This document shows, one piece after another, positions 35,005-49,236 of a DNA stretch of 64,000 nucleotides (the first letter of the stretch is position 1; each line of letters starts with the position of its first letter). The stretch is from Erinaceus europaeus (lineage: Eukaryota; Chordata; Mammalia; Eulipotyphla; Erinaceidae), in assembly GCF_950295315.1 (NCBI RefSeq), contig NW_026647338.1, positions 1-64,000 of the forward strand, read 5' to 3'. Both the position numbers and the translations under genes were made by a program. Below the pieces are notes generated by a model. The model worked only from the letters and a program-made list of their open reading frames with translations, was not told the origin of the DNA and ran no database searches.

Positions 35005-35742
35005 GGGCGGGCCTCAGAGCCCGTGCCCAATGAGCCTGAGGGGAGGGCCCAGTGGATATTCATAGAGACAGCTGGCCAATCAGAGAGGAGGAACGTCACC
35101 CTCAGGGGCGTGAAGCAAGAGCTGGCCAATGAGAACAGAGGAGGAGTTGCGTGGGCGGGCCTCAGAGAGCAGCCCACCAATGAGAGCCTGGGTGCTGGCT
35201 CTGGGTGGGCGTACCCCTGGAGGTCAGCCAATCAGGGTCCACCGGAAGTGCCTGGGGGGCGGGCCCTCGGGAGGCTGTCCAATGAGCGCCTGGGGCGGGC
35301 CTCGTGGGCGGAGCCCAGGAGGCTGGCTAATCATGGGGCAAGGGCGGTGACCTTCCTGGGCGTGCCTTAGGAACTGGCCTATCAGAGGGCGCCCCTCAGA
35401 CAGCAGCCCGCCAATGGGAGCCAAGAGAAGGCTGGCTGGGGGCGTGTCCCTGGGACACCAGGCCAATCAGAGTCGAGCGGAAGTGGCTGGTGGGCGGGCC
35501 TTCCGGAGGCTGCCCAATCAGCGTGCTGCAGGGCCGTGTGGGCGGTGCTCAAGGCCGCTGGCCAATCACTGACTAGGGGCCCGGACCCTCCTGGGCGTGT
35601 CCAAGCACACTGGCCAATGAGATTGCTGGTGGGGTTCTGGGCGTGGCCTAGGCCTCTGGCCTATCAGAGCCTGGCTGGCGCCCTGTGGGCGGGCCTTCTG
35701 AAGGAATCCCGCCAATGGGAGCTCAGAGCTGGCCTTAAAAGG
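35005..35742 (+). promoter_or_regulatory. Unit 5 CCAAT/GC array and CArG/TATA-like box (recombinant)
   Basis: Left end of unit 8 type (AGTGGATATT near 35055), right part of unit 3 type (CCACCGGAAG from about 35239; CTAAT near 35327). Twelve intact CCAAT boxes. The CArG/TATA-like element is at 35733-35742. Confidence 0.78.
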
Positions 35743-35852
35743 CTGGGCGTGCTTCCAGGAAATGCGAAGCAGGGTTCAGCCCAGGGCCCTGCCTTGCAGA
35801 AGCTGTCCAGTGTGCATGTGTATAACTCCGTTTGTGCCTGTGCCTCTGTGGA

Positions 35853-35886
<34 letters not shown>

Positions 35887-38380
35887 TGAGGGAGGGAGAG
35901 AGAGAGAGAACAACAGAATCACTGTGGCACAGGTGATTTTGTGCAAAACACTTGGCACATTCTGATTTACAGCTCAATATTGACACCAGGGCAGCTCTCC
36001 TTGGCCCTTGGTCACTTTTCTTCTTTTCAGATGTAAAGACACTGAAGAGGGAGAGGTTTTTGCCCTGAGGCTTGCACTGGGAACTAGCAGCTGCCCTGTT
36101 TGTGTTGCCAGACTAGGAAACCTGTGGTGCCTGTCCATGTGGAGAGTCTCCTGGATGAGTTCCTTCTCGAGCCTTTTTCGCTCGGTCCCGTTGGAGCTGC
36201 ATATAGCTAATGATTTGGAGATTTTATTCCTTTGGACAATTGTTTTCCTGATGCAAAGTTTCTCTCCAGGTTTTAGCAACCAATTGTGTGAATGTCACAT
36301 CGAATCCATTGTAGAAAATGACTACATCAGTGTCTCTCTCTCTCTTTCTCTCTCTCTATCTCTCTCTCTATATATATATATGTATGTAACATGTAGAGGT
36401 CTGAAAATATTTTTTAGCTAGAGACCTGCACAGCTCTGGATTAGGGTAGCAATGTGGATACACCTGGCCCTTCTGAGCCACAGTCATGAGAGACATCTCA
36501 CAGAGCCATATCGTATATCACTCTACAAATCTCTCTCAGCACAAACTACCACTGCCAAATCATCTACTTCCCTCTTGCTCCTTTTGTCCACCGAGTCTTA
36601 TCCCAAAACTGTAAATCAAAGAAGAAATAGACATAGTGCAGTTCCCTGCACACAGGACAGGCTGAGGCTGGACCAGGGAGATGCAATACGCCAGCCTGCA
36701 TCTTGGCTGGAGGATCACTATGCTTACTTCGAATTTGGAGAGGCGAGGGCAGTTTTGGAGAGTGGGCTGCCGGCCAAGGGTTGCTTCTCAGAGTGGCTAA
36801 GACCTAGATGTTCTAAGTGTTACCTTTCCTCACAAACATAAAATAGCAATGCCACTTGTAAGAAGTATGCATGGGCATGGAGGGTTTGTCTTCAGTGCTC
36901 TGGCACTGATCAACACAGGGCCAGAATTTCAGTCCTTGTCTGTCTCTGTCATTCTGTCTCTCTGACTGTCTCTACGTGCCTTCTTCACTGGGCCCTTACT
37001 GGAAGTCAGTGCATGCATCGTGAACTCAGCCTTCCTGGTGTTGAAATTTTCCTTTCTTTGCCCTTTGGATTATTTAGTCTCCTGCACATGGTGTAGTACA
37101 GAGGGGAACTGCGGAGACAGCGTTGCTGCTGCAGGTTCCAGGCATATGTCCATCTCCAGCTGCAGCTGTCCAGGCCCTCTGTGCTTGACTGCCATTCTCC
37201 AGGGCCCTGAGGCTGACACTCAGCCTCAATGCAGCCCTCCTCACCTTCCTGCACAGCATCCTTGTCCTTATTCCATGAGAGCCCCGGTCAAGGGAAGTGA
37301 AACTCGATCCCCCTGGCACACACACTGTGCTTTCCCTCTATTAAGCCAAATGGAAAGGATCTGTGGTACTGATGGCCACACCAGTGTCCAGATTTCCCAT
37401 GCAAAACGGAAGCTTCCAGTGTTCAGAAAGAGGGTGTTTTGATGACTGTGAAATGTCTTTTCTAAGTGCCTCATGGTGTTTCAAATCCCTTTGAAACCTG
37501 AAGTTCTTTCTTGTATCTAGGGAATATTTTCACCACTGGCCAGAAGGGCCGCCCAACTAGGAGCACAGCTATCCAGGGGTCAGGAGGTCTTCCAGCCTGC
37601 TAGCTCCTGGAGGGATTCCTGAGTATGTCCTCAGGGCCCAAGTGTAAAAGGTGTTTCCAATTGCCTTGATTAGCAGCAGCCAGGCCCTCAGGTGAGGGGC
37701 GGGGCTGTGATCTTGACTGGAAGCCCCTAATTTGGCCAATGGAGGCATCCATCTTTTTTTGTCTGTCCATAGCAAGGGCCCGGGGAGTTTGTGCTTCCTG
37801 CAAACAGAGCGACATTGTATGGGACACTCATGCAAGCCTACTTCTGGGAATCTCTCTGAGTGTGATGTGTGGACACCAGGAAGCATGAGCAGGGATGTGA
37901 GGCCACAGGAGCAATTGCCTTAGCCGGACCCAAAGGGTAGGTGTAAGGGGCCGGGTTCATCCACTATTGTTTGGTTCAACACACTTCCCATCTATGTGGA
38001 AACACAGCCCTTTCTGGGTACTTTCTGGGCTTGTAATCTGCTGCCCTGAGCAGTGGACTGAGAGCCTGGAGGCTGAGTAGGCAGCCAAACGTGACTGGAC
38101 AGGCTCAAGCCCCTGAATTCTGAGGGGTGCCCCAGCTTCCCCCATTGGCAGTGTTTGGATCATAGTGAGGCATGGCATTGATTCGGAACTCAGGAGAGTG
38201 AGACATGAGAGTCCCTTTGCATATGCATTCTTGCTTAGCCACAATCTGGGCTAGCTGGCTTGCCCTGACCAGATAGGTTCTCTGTACATAAGTTGCAGGA
38301 GAGGCTGGCTCCCTTGCCACCCATGCTCTGAGACTACTACAGGTGATCTCTGAGCACACACAGACACACACAAACAGACA

Positions 38381-38413
<33 letters not shown>

Positions 38414-38437
38414 TACTGTCAGGTTGGTAGTAGAGCC

Positions 38438-41418
38438 TATGGTGAAGGCTGGGGCTGTCTGGGGTCTGTGGGCATGAGAGCTGCTGCCTTACAATCTCTA
38501 CAAGCCAGGTTTGAACCTGTCATCAATGAACACAGTGTAGGAGGTTTTTGAATTCTGGTCTCTTTCCAACTCATCTATTTCTCTTCTCGCCTTCTCTATC
38601 TCTAACTCTCACATGCTCTCACACACTCTGTCTTCACTCATTAATATTTTACTTAGATTCTTATTTTACTGACAGGCCCAGATAGACAAAGAGAGTTACC
38701 AGAGCACTGCTGAGCTCTGGCTTGTTGTGTTGGCGATTTCACCTAGGCTACTGGAGCCTCAGTTTGTAAGTCTTTCTGACACAAGCCATATTCTGTCTCC
38801 TCATTTCCATGCCAGTATCACTCAGAGTTTATAATAAAGATATACATACATGTATATATGTACATATAGATTTATATATCTGTCATTTTTAGAATGTTCG
38901 ACCTATGTATTTGACCTTCTTTCAGAATTACCACATTTATAACAGCCTAGTTTTTCTGAAATAATTGGCCATATAGTTGGAGCAGGATTCAATACAATTA
39001 TAAATAATAGAACCTTCCAGTAGCATTTCTAATCGTGTTTCTATTAGCATCCTTATTGTAATTATCATGGCCCAGATCTTCCCTCCTTTTTCTAGTGTAA
39101 GCTTCAATACGTATGTGTTTGTTTTCTTTCTCCGGAAATCTTAATGTCCCTGGACCCTGAAGTGTTAGGGAATTTTTGAAGCAGCCCTCTGTTTCTCAGC
39201 AGATGGTTTCTATGTTTCTGCTGTCATCAGGTCTTCTTGTTGTTTTTGTCTTTATTTATTTTTATTGTTTCAAGTCCTCCGAGATCATCCCCATTTATTT
39301 GCATATTTATTTATTTAGTCAGGTATCACATGTGGCATCATTTCTTCTGCTTGAGAGATTTTCTCTTATAACTGAAGGGAACTTTTGATGCACAATACAT
39401 TTCCTGGGGCAAATACTACACACATATGGTGAAGGCTTGGGTTGTCTGGGGTCTGTGGGCATTAGAGCTGCTGCGTGACAATCTCTACAACCCAGGTTTG
39501 AACCTGTCATGAATGAACACAGCCTAGGGGGTTTTTGACTTCTGGTCTATTTCCAACTCTTCTATTTCTCTTCTCGCCATCTCTGTCTCTGACTCTCACA
39601 GGCTCTCTCTCACTCTGTCTGAACTCAGGAATATTTTACTTATATCCTTATTTTATTGACAGGCCCAGATATACAAAGAGAGTGGCCAGAGCACTGCTGA
39701 GCTCTGGCTGGTTTTTGTTTGTGATTTCACCTAGGCTACTGGAGCCTCTGATTGGTAAGTCTCTCTGACTTAAGCCATATTCTGTCTCCTCATATCCATG
39801 GCAGTATCTCTCAGACTTTATAATAAAGATATACATCCATATACATATATAAATATACATATATATCTCTGTCATTTTTAGAATTGTCAACCTATGTAAT
39901 TGATCTTAATCAGAATTCACACATTTACAACAGGTTCCTTTTTCCCTACTAATTGGCCACATAGTTGGAGCAGGATTCAATACAATTATAAATAATAGAA
40001 CCTTCCAGTAGCATTTCTAATAGCATTTCTATCAGCATCCTTATTTTAATTATCATAGTACAGAACTTGCCTCCTTTCTCTAGTGTAAGCTTCAATACAT
40101 ATGAGTTTCTTTTCATTCTCCCGAAATCTTAATTTCCCTGGACTCTGAAGGGTCTCGGAACTTTTGAAGCAGCCCTTGATTCTCAGCAGATGGTTTCTAT
40201 GTTTCTGCTGTCATCAGGTCTTCTTGTGCTTTTTGTTTTTATTTTTCATTTGTTTCAAATCCTCCTAGATAACCCCCATTTACTTGCATATTTATTTATT
40301 TATTTATTTATTTGGTTCTATATTACATGAGGGGTCCATTCTTCTGCTTGATAGATTTTTCTCTTATAATTGAAGGGAAGTTTACACTCACAATACATAT
40401 CCTGTCGTAAATACTACACACATATGGTGAAGGCTGGGGTTGTCTGGGGTCTGTGGACAGGAGACTGATGCCTTACAATCTCGACAACCCAGGTTTGAAC
40501 CTGTCATGTATGAACACAGAGTGGGAGCTTTTGGACTTCTGGTCTCTTTCCAACTCTTCTATTTCTCTTCTTGCCTTCTCTGTCTCTGACTCTCACAGGC
40601 TCTCACTCACTCTGTCTGCACTCATTAATATTTTACTTTTATATTATTTGACTGACAGGCCCAGATATACAAAGCGAGTCACCAGGCCCCGGCTGAGCTC
40701 TGGATTGTGTTGTTGGCGATTTCACCTAGGTTTCTGGAGCCTCAGCTTTGTAAGTCTCTCTGGCACAAGCCATACTCTGTCTCCTCATAGCCATGCCAGT
40801 ATCCCTCATAGTTGATAATAAAGATACACATACATATATGTACATATACATATATATATATATATATATATCAGACATTTTTAGAATTGTTGACCTTTTT
40901 ATTTGATCTGAATGCAGAATTACCGCATTTATAATAGCCTCCTTATTCATAAATAATTGGTCACATAGTTGGAGCAGGATTCACTACAATTATAAATTAT
41001 AAACTTTCCAGGAGCATTTCCAATAGCCTTTCTATCAGTATCCTTATTGTAATTATCATAGCACAGAACTTGCCTCCATTTTCTAGTGTAAGCTTCAAAT
41101 CGTATGCGTTTCTTTTCATTCTGAGAATTCGTAATTTGCCTGGACCCTGTGTGTCAGGGAATTTTTGAAGCAGCCCTCTATTTCTCAGCAGACGTTTTCT
41201 ATATTTCTGCTGTCATCAGGTCTTCCTGTGGTGTTTGTTTTTATTTTTTATTTTTTTCAAATCCTCTTAGATCATTCCCATTTATTTGCATATTTATTTA
41301 TTTATTTATTTCGTCCGATATCACATGAGGGGTCATTTCTTCTGCCTGAGAGATTTTCTCTTATAATTGAAGGGAACTTTTGACACACAATACATTTCCT
41401 TTTGCAGATACTACACAC
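38438..41418 (+). repeat. Unit 6 subrepeat array A-B-C
   Basis: Copies start at 38438, 39425 and 40423, each exactly 15,610 bp after its unit 4 counterpart. Confidence 0.92.
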
Positions 41419-42028
41419 TACTACAACTGCTACTGCACTGTTTTTGACAGTGACATCCAATGCACAATGGATTAGTATTGCATGGCTCTAGAGAATGTTC
41501 ACTATTTAACCTACAATGTTTTTAACCTCACAAATATTTATTCTGTTCTTTCTTGGGGGATGAATGGTTTACAGTCAACAGTTCCATATAATAGTGGGCA
41601 CGGGGGGGTAATTTTTCCCACTACCCCTGTATTTCTGTACATCCTTTGTAACTTTCTTATTGAGGAGAAGCAAACAGTCATAAATTGAGAGAGCAGGGCC
41701 CAAGCAGGAAGAGAGACAGAGAGACATCTGCAGCTCTGATTTGTCACTAGCCCAACTTTTCCCTAGCTGGGTAAGTGTGACCAGGGGCTCAAAACAGGGT
41801 CCTGGGATTCCACATAGTTCCCTGGCAGCTCCACCAGCTGTTCCTCCAACCCATGCTCCCTTCGTTGTCCATGTAACTGTCGATCTGCTCTAGGCATTTC
41901 TCACCTTCATATGCCAGAAACTTAACACTTCTCCCTTCCACCCATGAAACTTTGACCTTTTGCTAGGGTGCAAAACAGCAACTCCAATTCAAGTTATTTT
42001 CGGGACAAGTGTGTACGTCTCTGTGGGA

Positions 42029-42064
<36 letters not shown>

Positions 42065-42342
42065 GTGTGCATAAGTGTGTTTCAGTTAAGATTACCGCTG
42101 TTGTTTCTTTATTCCTGACACAGGGACTTAGGAACTGGGTTGTGTTATGACAAAGGAAGTTTCCACTGCACAAGTGGTTTTTCAAGTATGAATTGGCACA
42201 TTGGATTGTGGACTCTGTTGTGCATTCTCCCAGGTGGTCCTCAGATGGGTTCTTTCCTTTGCTATTCCCATGCTGTGTGTAATTTTCTGGGTAGACTCAA
42301 AGAGGAGTGGCATGGGGAGCTCAGCTGCATTCTGCTGTATGT

Positions 42343-42604
42343 CCACAAGGTGGCGGCAAAGACCATAGTTGAGTGTAGTGATTCTGTGGAATGAGGAGAA
42401 CTCTAGGAATTGTGGCCCGTGGACAGCAGGGTTGAAATTGACGTAGAGTGCCCTAGACATCTGTTCTTTCCTGTGGGGTGGGGGGATCCCCCATTTGGCT
42501 TTGCAAGTGGAAGGGGTTTCTCTCTTTGCCTGGGATGACTCTACTGGGAGCTTGTGAATCCCTGTGCTCAGCTGCATTCTGCTGGGTGTCCACAAGAGGG
42601 CAGC
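42343..42604 (+). promoter_or_regulatory. Unit 6 CTCF-like pair
   Basis: Motifs at 42343-42357 and 42590-42604, unchanged. Confidence 0.68.
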
Positions 42605-42805
42605 ACCAGGGCGGGACTAAGGCTCCATGGGGCAAGTGCCCTGAGGCACTGGGCTAGGAGAGTGGCGACAGTGTTTCTGGGTGTGCCCCAAGAACATGGC
42701 CAGCCTAGCGCAGGCAGGCAGTGTCCTAAGGACGGGCCCAGACAGGAGCTGTGGGGGTCGTGTTTGCAGAAACAGGGCCTTCAGAGGATGGCAGAAAGTC
42801 CCCGG

Positions 42806-43543
42806 GGGCGGGCCTCAGAGCCCGTGCCCAATGAGCCTGAGGGGAGGGCCCAGTGGGTATTCATAGAGACAGCTGGCCTATCAGAGAGGAGGAACGTCAC
42901 CCTCAGGGGCGTGAAGCAAGAACTGGCCAATGAGAACAGAGGAGGAGTTGCGTGGGCGGGCCTCAGAGAGCAGCCCACCAATGAGAGCCTGGGTGCTGGC
43001 TCTGGGTGGGCTTACCCCTGGAGGTCAGCCAATCAGGGTCCAGCGGAAGTGCCTGGGGGGCGGGCCCTCGGGAGGCTGTCCAATGAGCGCCTGGGGCGGG
43101 CCTCGTGGGCGGAGCCCAGGAGGCTGGCCAATCATGGGGCAAGGGCGGTGACCTTCCTGGGCGTGCCTTAGGAACTGGCTTATCAGAGGGCGCCCCTCAG
43201 ACAGCAGCCCGCCAATGGGAGCCAAGAGAAGGCTGGCTGGGGGCGTGTCCCTGGGACACCAGGCCAATCAGAGTCGAGCGGAAGTGGCTGGTGGGCGGGC
43301 CTTCCGGAGGCTGCCCAATCAGCGTGCTGCAGGGCCGTGTGGGCGGTGCTCAAGGCCGCTGGCCAATCACTGACTAGGGGCCCGGACCCTCCTGGGCGTG
43401 TCCAAGCACACTGGCCAATGAGATTGCTGGTGGGGTTCTGGGCGTGGCCTAGGCCTCTGGCCTATCAGAGCCTGGCTGGCGCCCTGTGGGCGGGCCTTCT
43501 GAAGGAATCCCGCCAATGGGAGCTCAGAGCTGGCCTTAAAAGG
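42806..43543 (+). promoter_or_regulatory. Unit 6 CCAAT/GC array and CArG/TATA-like box
   Basis: Same state as unit 4: second CCAAT lost, twelve intact. The CArG/TATA-like element is at 43534-43543. Confidence 0.78.
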
Positions 43544-43653
43544 CTGGGCGTGCTTCCAGGAAATGCGAAGCAGGGTTCAGCCCAGGGCCCTGCCTTGCAG
43601 AAGCTGTCCAGTGTGCATGTGTATAACTCCATTTGTGCCTGTGCCTCTGTGGA

Positions 43654-43697
<44 letters not shown>

Positions 43698-46199
43698 TGA
43701 GGGAGGGAGAGAGAGAGAGAACAACAGAATCACTGTGGCACAGGTGATTTTGTGCAAAACACTTGGCACATTCTGATTTACAGCTCAATATTGACACCAG
43801 GGCAGCTCTCCTTGGCCCTTGGTCACTTTTCTTCTTTTCAGATGTAAAGACACTGAAGAAGGAGAGGTTTTTGCCCTGAGACTTGCACTGGGAACTAGCA
43901 GCTGCCCTGTTTGTGTTGCCAGACTAGGAAACCTGTGGTGCCTGTCCATGTGGAGAGTCTCCTGGATGAGTTCCTTCTCGAGCCTTTTTCGCTCGGTCCC
44001 GTTGGAGCTGCATATAGCTAATGATTTGGAGATTTTATTCCTTTGGACAATTCTTTTCCTGATGCAAAGTTTCTCGCCAGGTTTTAGCAACCAATTGTGT
44101 GAATGTCACATCGAATCCATTGTAGAAAATGACTACATCAGTGTCTCTCTCTCTCTTTCTCTCTCTCTCTCTATCTCTCTCTCTCTATATATATATGTAT
44201 GTAACATGTAGAGGTCTGAAAATATTTTTTAGCTAGAGACCTGCACAGCTCTGGATTAGGGTAGCAATGTGGATACACCTGGCCCTTCTGAGCCACAGTC
44301 ATGAGAGACATCGCACAGAGCCATATCGTATATCACTCTACAAATCTCTCTCAGCACAAACTACCACTGCCAAATCATCTACTTCCCTCTTGCTCTTTTT
44401 GTCCACCGAGTCTTATCCCAAAACTGTAAATCAAAGAAGAAATAGACATAGTGCAGTTCCCTGCACACAGGACAGGCTGAGGCTGGACCAGGGAGATGCA
44501 ATACGCCAGCCTGCATCTTGGCTGGAGCATCACTATGCTTACTTCGAATTTGGAGAGGCGAGGGCAGTTTTGGAGAGTGGGCTGCCGGCCAAGGGTTGCT
44601 TCTCAGAGTGGCTAAGACCTAGATGTTCTAAGTGTTACCTTTCCTCACAAACATAAAATAGCAATGCCACTTGTAAGAAGTATGCATGGGCATGGAGGGT
44701 TTGTCTTCAGTGCTCTGGCACTGATCAACACAGGGCCAGAATTTCAGTCCTTGTCTGTCTCTGTCATTCTGTCTCTCTGACTGTCTCTACGTGCCTTCTT
44801 CACTGGGCCCTTACTGGAAGTCAGTGCATGCATCGTGAACTCAGCCTTCCTGGTGTTGAAATTTTCCTTTCTTTGCCCTTTGGATTATTTAGTCTCCTGC
44901 ACATGGTGTAGTACAGAGGGGAACTGCGGAGACAGCGTTGCTGCTGCAGGTTCCAGGCATATGTCCATCTCCAGCTGCAGCTGTCCAGGCCCTCTGTGCT
45001 TGACTGCCATTCTCCAGGGCCCTGAGGCTGACACTCAGCCTCAATGCAGCCCTCCTCACCTTCCTGCACAGCATCCTTGTCCTTATTCCATGAGAGCCCC
45101 GGTCAAGGGAAGTGAAACTCGATCCCCCTGGCACACACACTGTGCTTTCCCTCTATTAAGCCAAATGGAAAGGATCTGTGGTACTGATGGCCACACCAGT
45201 GTCCAGATTTCCCATGCAAAACGGAAGCTTCCAGTGTTCAGAAAGAGGGTGTTTTGATGACTGTGAAATGTCTTTTCTAAGTGCCTCATGGTGTTTCAAA
45301 TCCCTTTGAAACCTGAAGTTCTTTCTTGTATCTAGGGAATATTTTCACCACTGGCCAGAAGGGCAGCCCAACTAGGAGCACAGCTATCCAGGGGTCAGGA
45401 GGTCTTCCAGCCTGCTAGCTCCTGGAGGGATTCCTGAGTATGTCCTCAGGGCCCAAGTGTAAAAGGTGTTTCCAATTGCCTTGATTAGCAGCAGCCAGGC
45501 CCTCAGGTGAGGGGCGGGGCTGTGATCTTGACTGGAAGCCCCTAATTTGGCCAATGGAGGCATCCATCTTTTTTTGTCTGTCCATAGCAAGGGCCCGGGG
45601 AGTTTGTGCTTCCTGCAAACAGAGCGACATTGTATGGGACACTCATGCAAGCCTACTTCTGGGAATCTCTCTGAGTGTGATGTGTGGACACCAGGAAGCA
45701 TGAGCAGGGATGTGAGGCCACAGGAGCAATTGCCTTAGCCGGACCCAAAGGGTAGGTGTAAGGGGCCGGGTTCATCCACTATTGTTTGGTTCAACACACT
45801 TCCCATCTATGTGGAAACACAGCCCTTTCTGGGTACTTTCTGGGCTTGTAATCTGCTGCCCTGAGCAGTGGACTGAGAGCCTGGAGGCTGAGTAGGCAGC
45901 CAAACGTGACTGGACAGGCTCAAGCCCCTGAATTCTGAGGGGTGCCCCAGCTTCCCCCATTGGCAGTGTTTGGATCATAGTGAGGCATGGCATTGATTCG
46001 GAACTCAGGAGAGTGAGACATGAGAGTCCCTTTGCATATGCATTCTTGCTTAGCCACAATCTGGGCTAGCTGGCTTGCCCTGACCAGATAGGTTCTCTGT
46101 ACATAAGTTGCAGGAGAGGCTGGCTCCCTTGCCACCCATGCTCTGAGACTACTACAGGTGATCTCTGAGCACACACAGACACACACAAACAGACAGACA

Positions 46200-46256
<57 letters not shown>

Positions 46257-46280
46257 TACTGTCAGGTTGGTAGTAGAGCC

Positions 46281-49236
46281 TATGGTGAAGGCTGGGGCTG
46301 TCTGGGGTCTGTGGGCATGAGAGCTGCTGCCTTACAATCTCTACAAGCCAGGTTTGAACCTGTCATCAATGAACACAGTGTAGGAGGTTTTTGAATTCTG
46401 GTCTCTTTCCAACTCATCTATTTCTCTTCTCGCCTTCTCTATCTCTAACTCTCACACACTCTGTCTTCACTCATTAATATTTTACTTAGATTCTTATTTT
46501 ACTGACAGGCCCAGATAGACAAAGAGAGTTACCAGAGCACTGCTGAGCTCTGGCTTGTTGTGTTGGCGATTTCACCTAGGCTACTGGAGCCTCAGTTTGT
46601 AAGTCTTTCTGACACAAGCCATATTCTGTCTCCTCATTTCCATGCCAGTATCACTCAGACTTTATAATAAAGATATACATACATGTATATATGTACATAT
46701 AGATTTATATATCTGTCATTTTTAGAATGTTCGACCTATGTATTTGACCTTCTTTCAGAATTACCACATTTATAACAGCCTAGTTTTTCTGAAATAATTG
46801 GCCATATAGTTGGAGCAGGATTCAATACAATTATAAATAATAGAACCTTCCAGTAGCATTTCTAATCGTGTTTCTATTAGCATCCTTATTGTAATTATCA
46901 TGGCCCAGATCTTCCCTCCTTTTTCTAGTGTAAGCTTCAATACGTATGTGTTTGTTTTCTTTCTCCGGAAATCTTAATGTCCCTGGACACTGAAGTGTTA
47001 GGGAATTTTTGAAGCAGCCCTCTGTTTCTCAGCAGATGGTTTCTATGTTTCTGCTGTCATCAGGTCTTCTTGTGGTTTTTGTCTTTATTTATTTTTATTG
47101 TTTCAAGTCCTCCTAGATCATCCCCATTTATTTGCATATTTATTTATTTAGTCAGGTATCACATGTGGCATCATTTCTTCTGCTTGAGAGATTTTCTCTT
47201 ATAACTGAAGGGAACTTTTGATGCACAATACATTTCCTGGGGCAAATACTACACACATATGGTGAAGGCTTGGGTTGTCTGGGGTCTGTGGGCATTAGAG
47301 CTGCTGCGTGACAATCTCTACAACCCAGGTTTGAACCTGTCATGAATGAACACAGCCTAGGGGGTTTTTGACTTCTGGTCTATTTCCAACTCTTCTATTT
47401 CTCTTCTCGCCATCTCTGTCTCTGACTCTCACAGGCTCTCTCTCACTCTGTCTGAACTCAGGAATATTTTACTTATATCCTTATTTTATTGACAGGCCCA
47501 GATATACAAAGAGAGTGGCCAGAGCACTGCTGAGCTCTGGCTGGTTTTGTTTGTGATTTCACCTAGGCTACTGGAGCCTCTGATTGGTAAGTCTCTCTGA
47601 CTTAAGCCATATTCTGTCTCCTCATATCCATGGCAGTATCTCTCAGACTTTATAATAAAGATATACATCCATATACATATATATCTCTGTCATTTTTAGA
47701 ATTGTCAACCTATGTAATTGATCTTAATCAGAATTCACACATTTACAACAGGTTCCTTTTTCCCTACTAATTGGCCACATAGTTGGAGCAGGATTCAATA
47801 CAATTATAAATAATAGAACCTTCCAGTAGCATTTCTAATAGCATTTCTATCAGCATCCTTATTTTAATTATCATAGTACAGAACTTGCCTCCTTTCTCTA
47901 GTGTAAGCTTCAATACATATGAGTTTCTTTTCATTCTCCCGAAATCTTAATTTCCCTGGACTCTGAAGGGTCTCGGAACTTTTGAAGCAGCCCTTGATTC
48001 TCAGCAGATGGTTTCTATGTTTCTGCTGTCATCAGGTCTTCTTGTGCTTTTTGTTTTTATTTTTCATTTGTTTCAAATCCTCCTAGATAACCCCCATTTA
48101 CTTGCATATTTATTTATTTATTTATTTATTTGGTTCTATATTACATGAGGGGTCCATTCTTCTGCTTGATAGATTTTTCTCTTATAATTGAAGGGAAGTT
48201 TACACTCACAATACATATCCTGTCGTAAATACTACACACATATGGTGAAGGCTGGGGTTGTCTGGGGTCTGTGGACAGGAGACTGATGCCTTACAATCTC
48301 GACAACCCAGGTTTGAACCTGTCATGTATGAACACAGAGTGGGAGCTTTTGGACTTCTGGTCTCTTTCCAACTCTTCTATTTCTCTTCTTGCCTTCTCTG
48401 TCTCTGACTCTCACAGGCTCTCACTCACTCTGTCTGCACTCATTAATATTTTACTTTTATATTATTTGACTGACAGGCCCAGATATACAAAGCGAGTCAC
48501 CAGGCCCCGGCTGAGCTCTGGATTGTGTTGTTGGCGATTTCACCTAGGTTTCTGGAGCCTCAGCTTTGTAAGTCTCTCGGGCACAAGCCATACTCTGTCT
48601 CCTCATAGCCATGCCAGTATCCCTCATAGTTGATAATAAAGATACACATACATATATGTACATATACATATATATATATATATATATATCAGACATTTTT
48701 AGAATTGTTGACCTTTTTATTTGATCTGAATGCAGAATTACCGCATTTATAATAGCCTCCTTATTCATAAATAATTGGTCACATAGTTGGAGCAGGATTC
48801 ACTACAATTATAAATTATAAACTTTCCAGGAGCATTTCCAATAGCCTTTCTATCAGTATCCTTATTGTAATTATCATAGCACAGAACTTGCCTCCATTTT
48901 CTAGTGTAAGCTTCAAATCGTATGCGTTTCTTTTCATTCTGAGAATTCGTAATTTGCCTGGACCCTGTGTGTCAGGGAATTTTTGAAGCAGCCCTCTATT
49001 TCTCAGCAGACGTTTTCTATATTTCTGCTGTCATCAGGTCTTCCTGTGGTGTTTGTTTTTATTTTTTATTTTTTTCAAATCCTCTTAGATCATTCCCATT
49101 TATTTGCATATTTATTTATTTATTTATTTCGTCCGATATCACATGAGGGGTCATTTCTTCTGCCTGAGAGATTTTCTCTTATAATTGAAGGGAACTTTTG
49201 ACACACAATACATTTCCTTTTGCAGATACTACACAC
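46281..49236 (+). repeat. Unit 7 subrepeat array A-B-C
   Basis: Copies start at 46281, 47258 and 48241. CTCTCGGGCAC near 48577 in C is shared with unit 4 (near 25147), not with the adjacent unit 6. Confidence 0.92.

Larger units (their letters stand above)
30283..38075 (+). repeat. Macrosatellite unit 5 (7793 bp, mosaic)
   Basis: Left of about 35056 this unit resembles unit 8 at offsets of 23,422-23,424 bp. Shared markers are one missing G in GTGGGTGGGG near 34675, a TTTGTG interruption in the (GT)n tract near 34250, GTGGCCACAG near 34864 and AGTGGATATT near 35055. Right of about 35239 it resembles unit 3, sharing CCACCGGAAG, the CTAAT change near 35329 and all later variants. The switch lies inside the CCAAT array. 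Confidence 0.95.
38076..45890 (+). repeat. Macrosatellite unit 6 (7815 bp)
   Basis: Complete unit. The left part is a near copy of unit 4 at an offset of 15,610 bp, with single-base differences such as CTTGTTGTTTTTG near 39239 and CCTCCGAGATC near 39278. The right part matches units 4 and 7. It carries a private change in AAGAACATGG near 42692, where other units read AAGAGCATGG. Confidence 0.95.
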
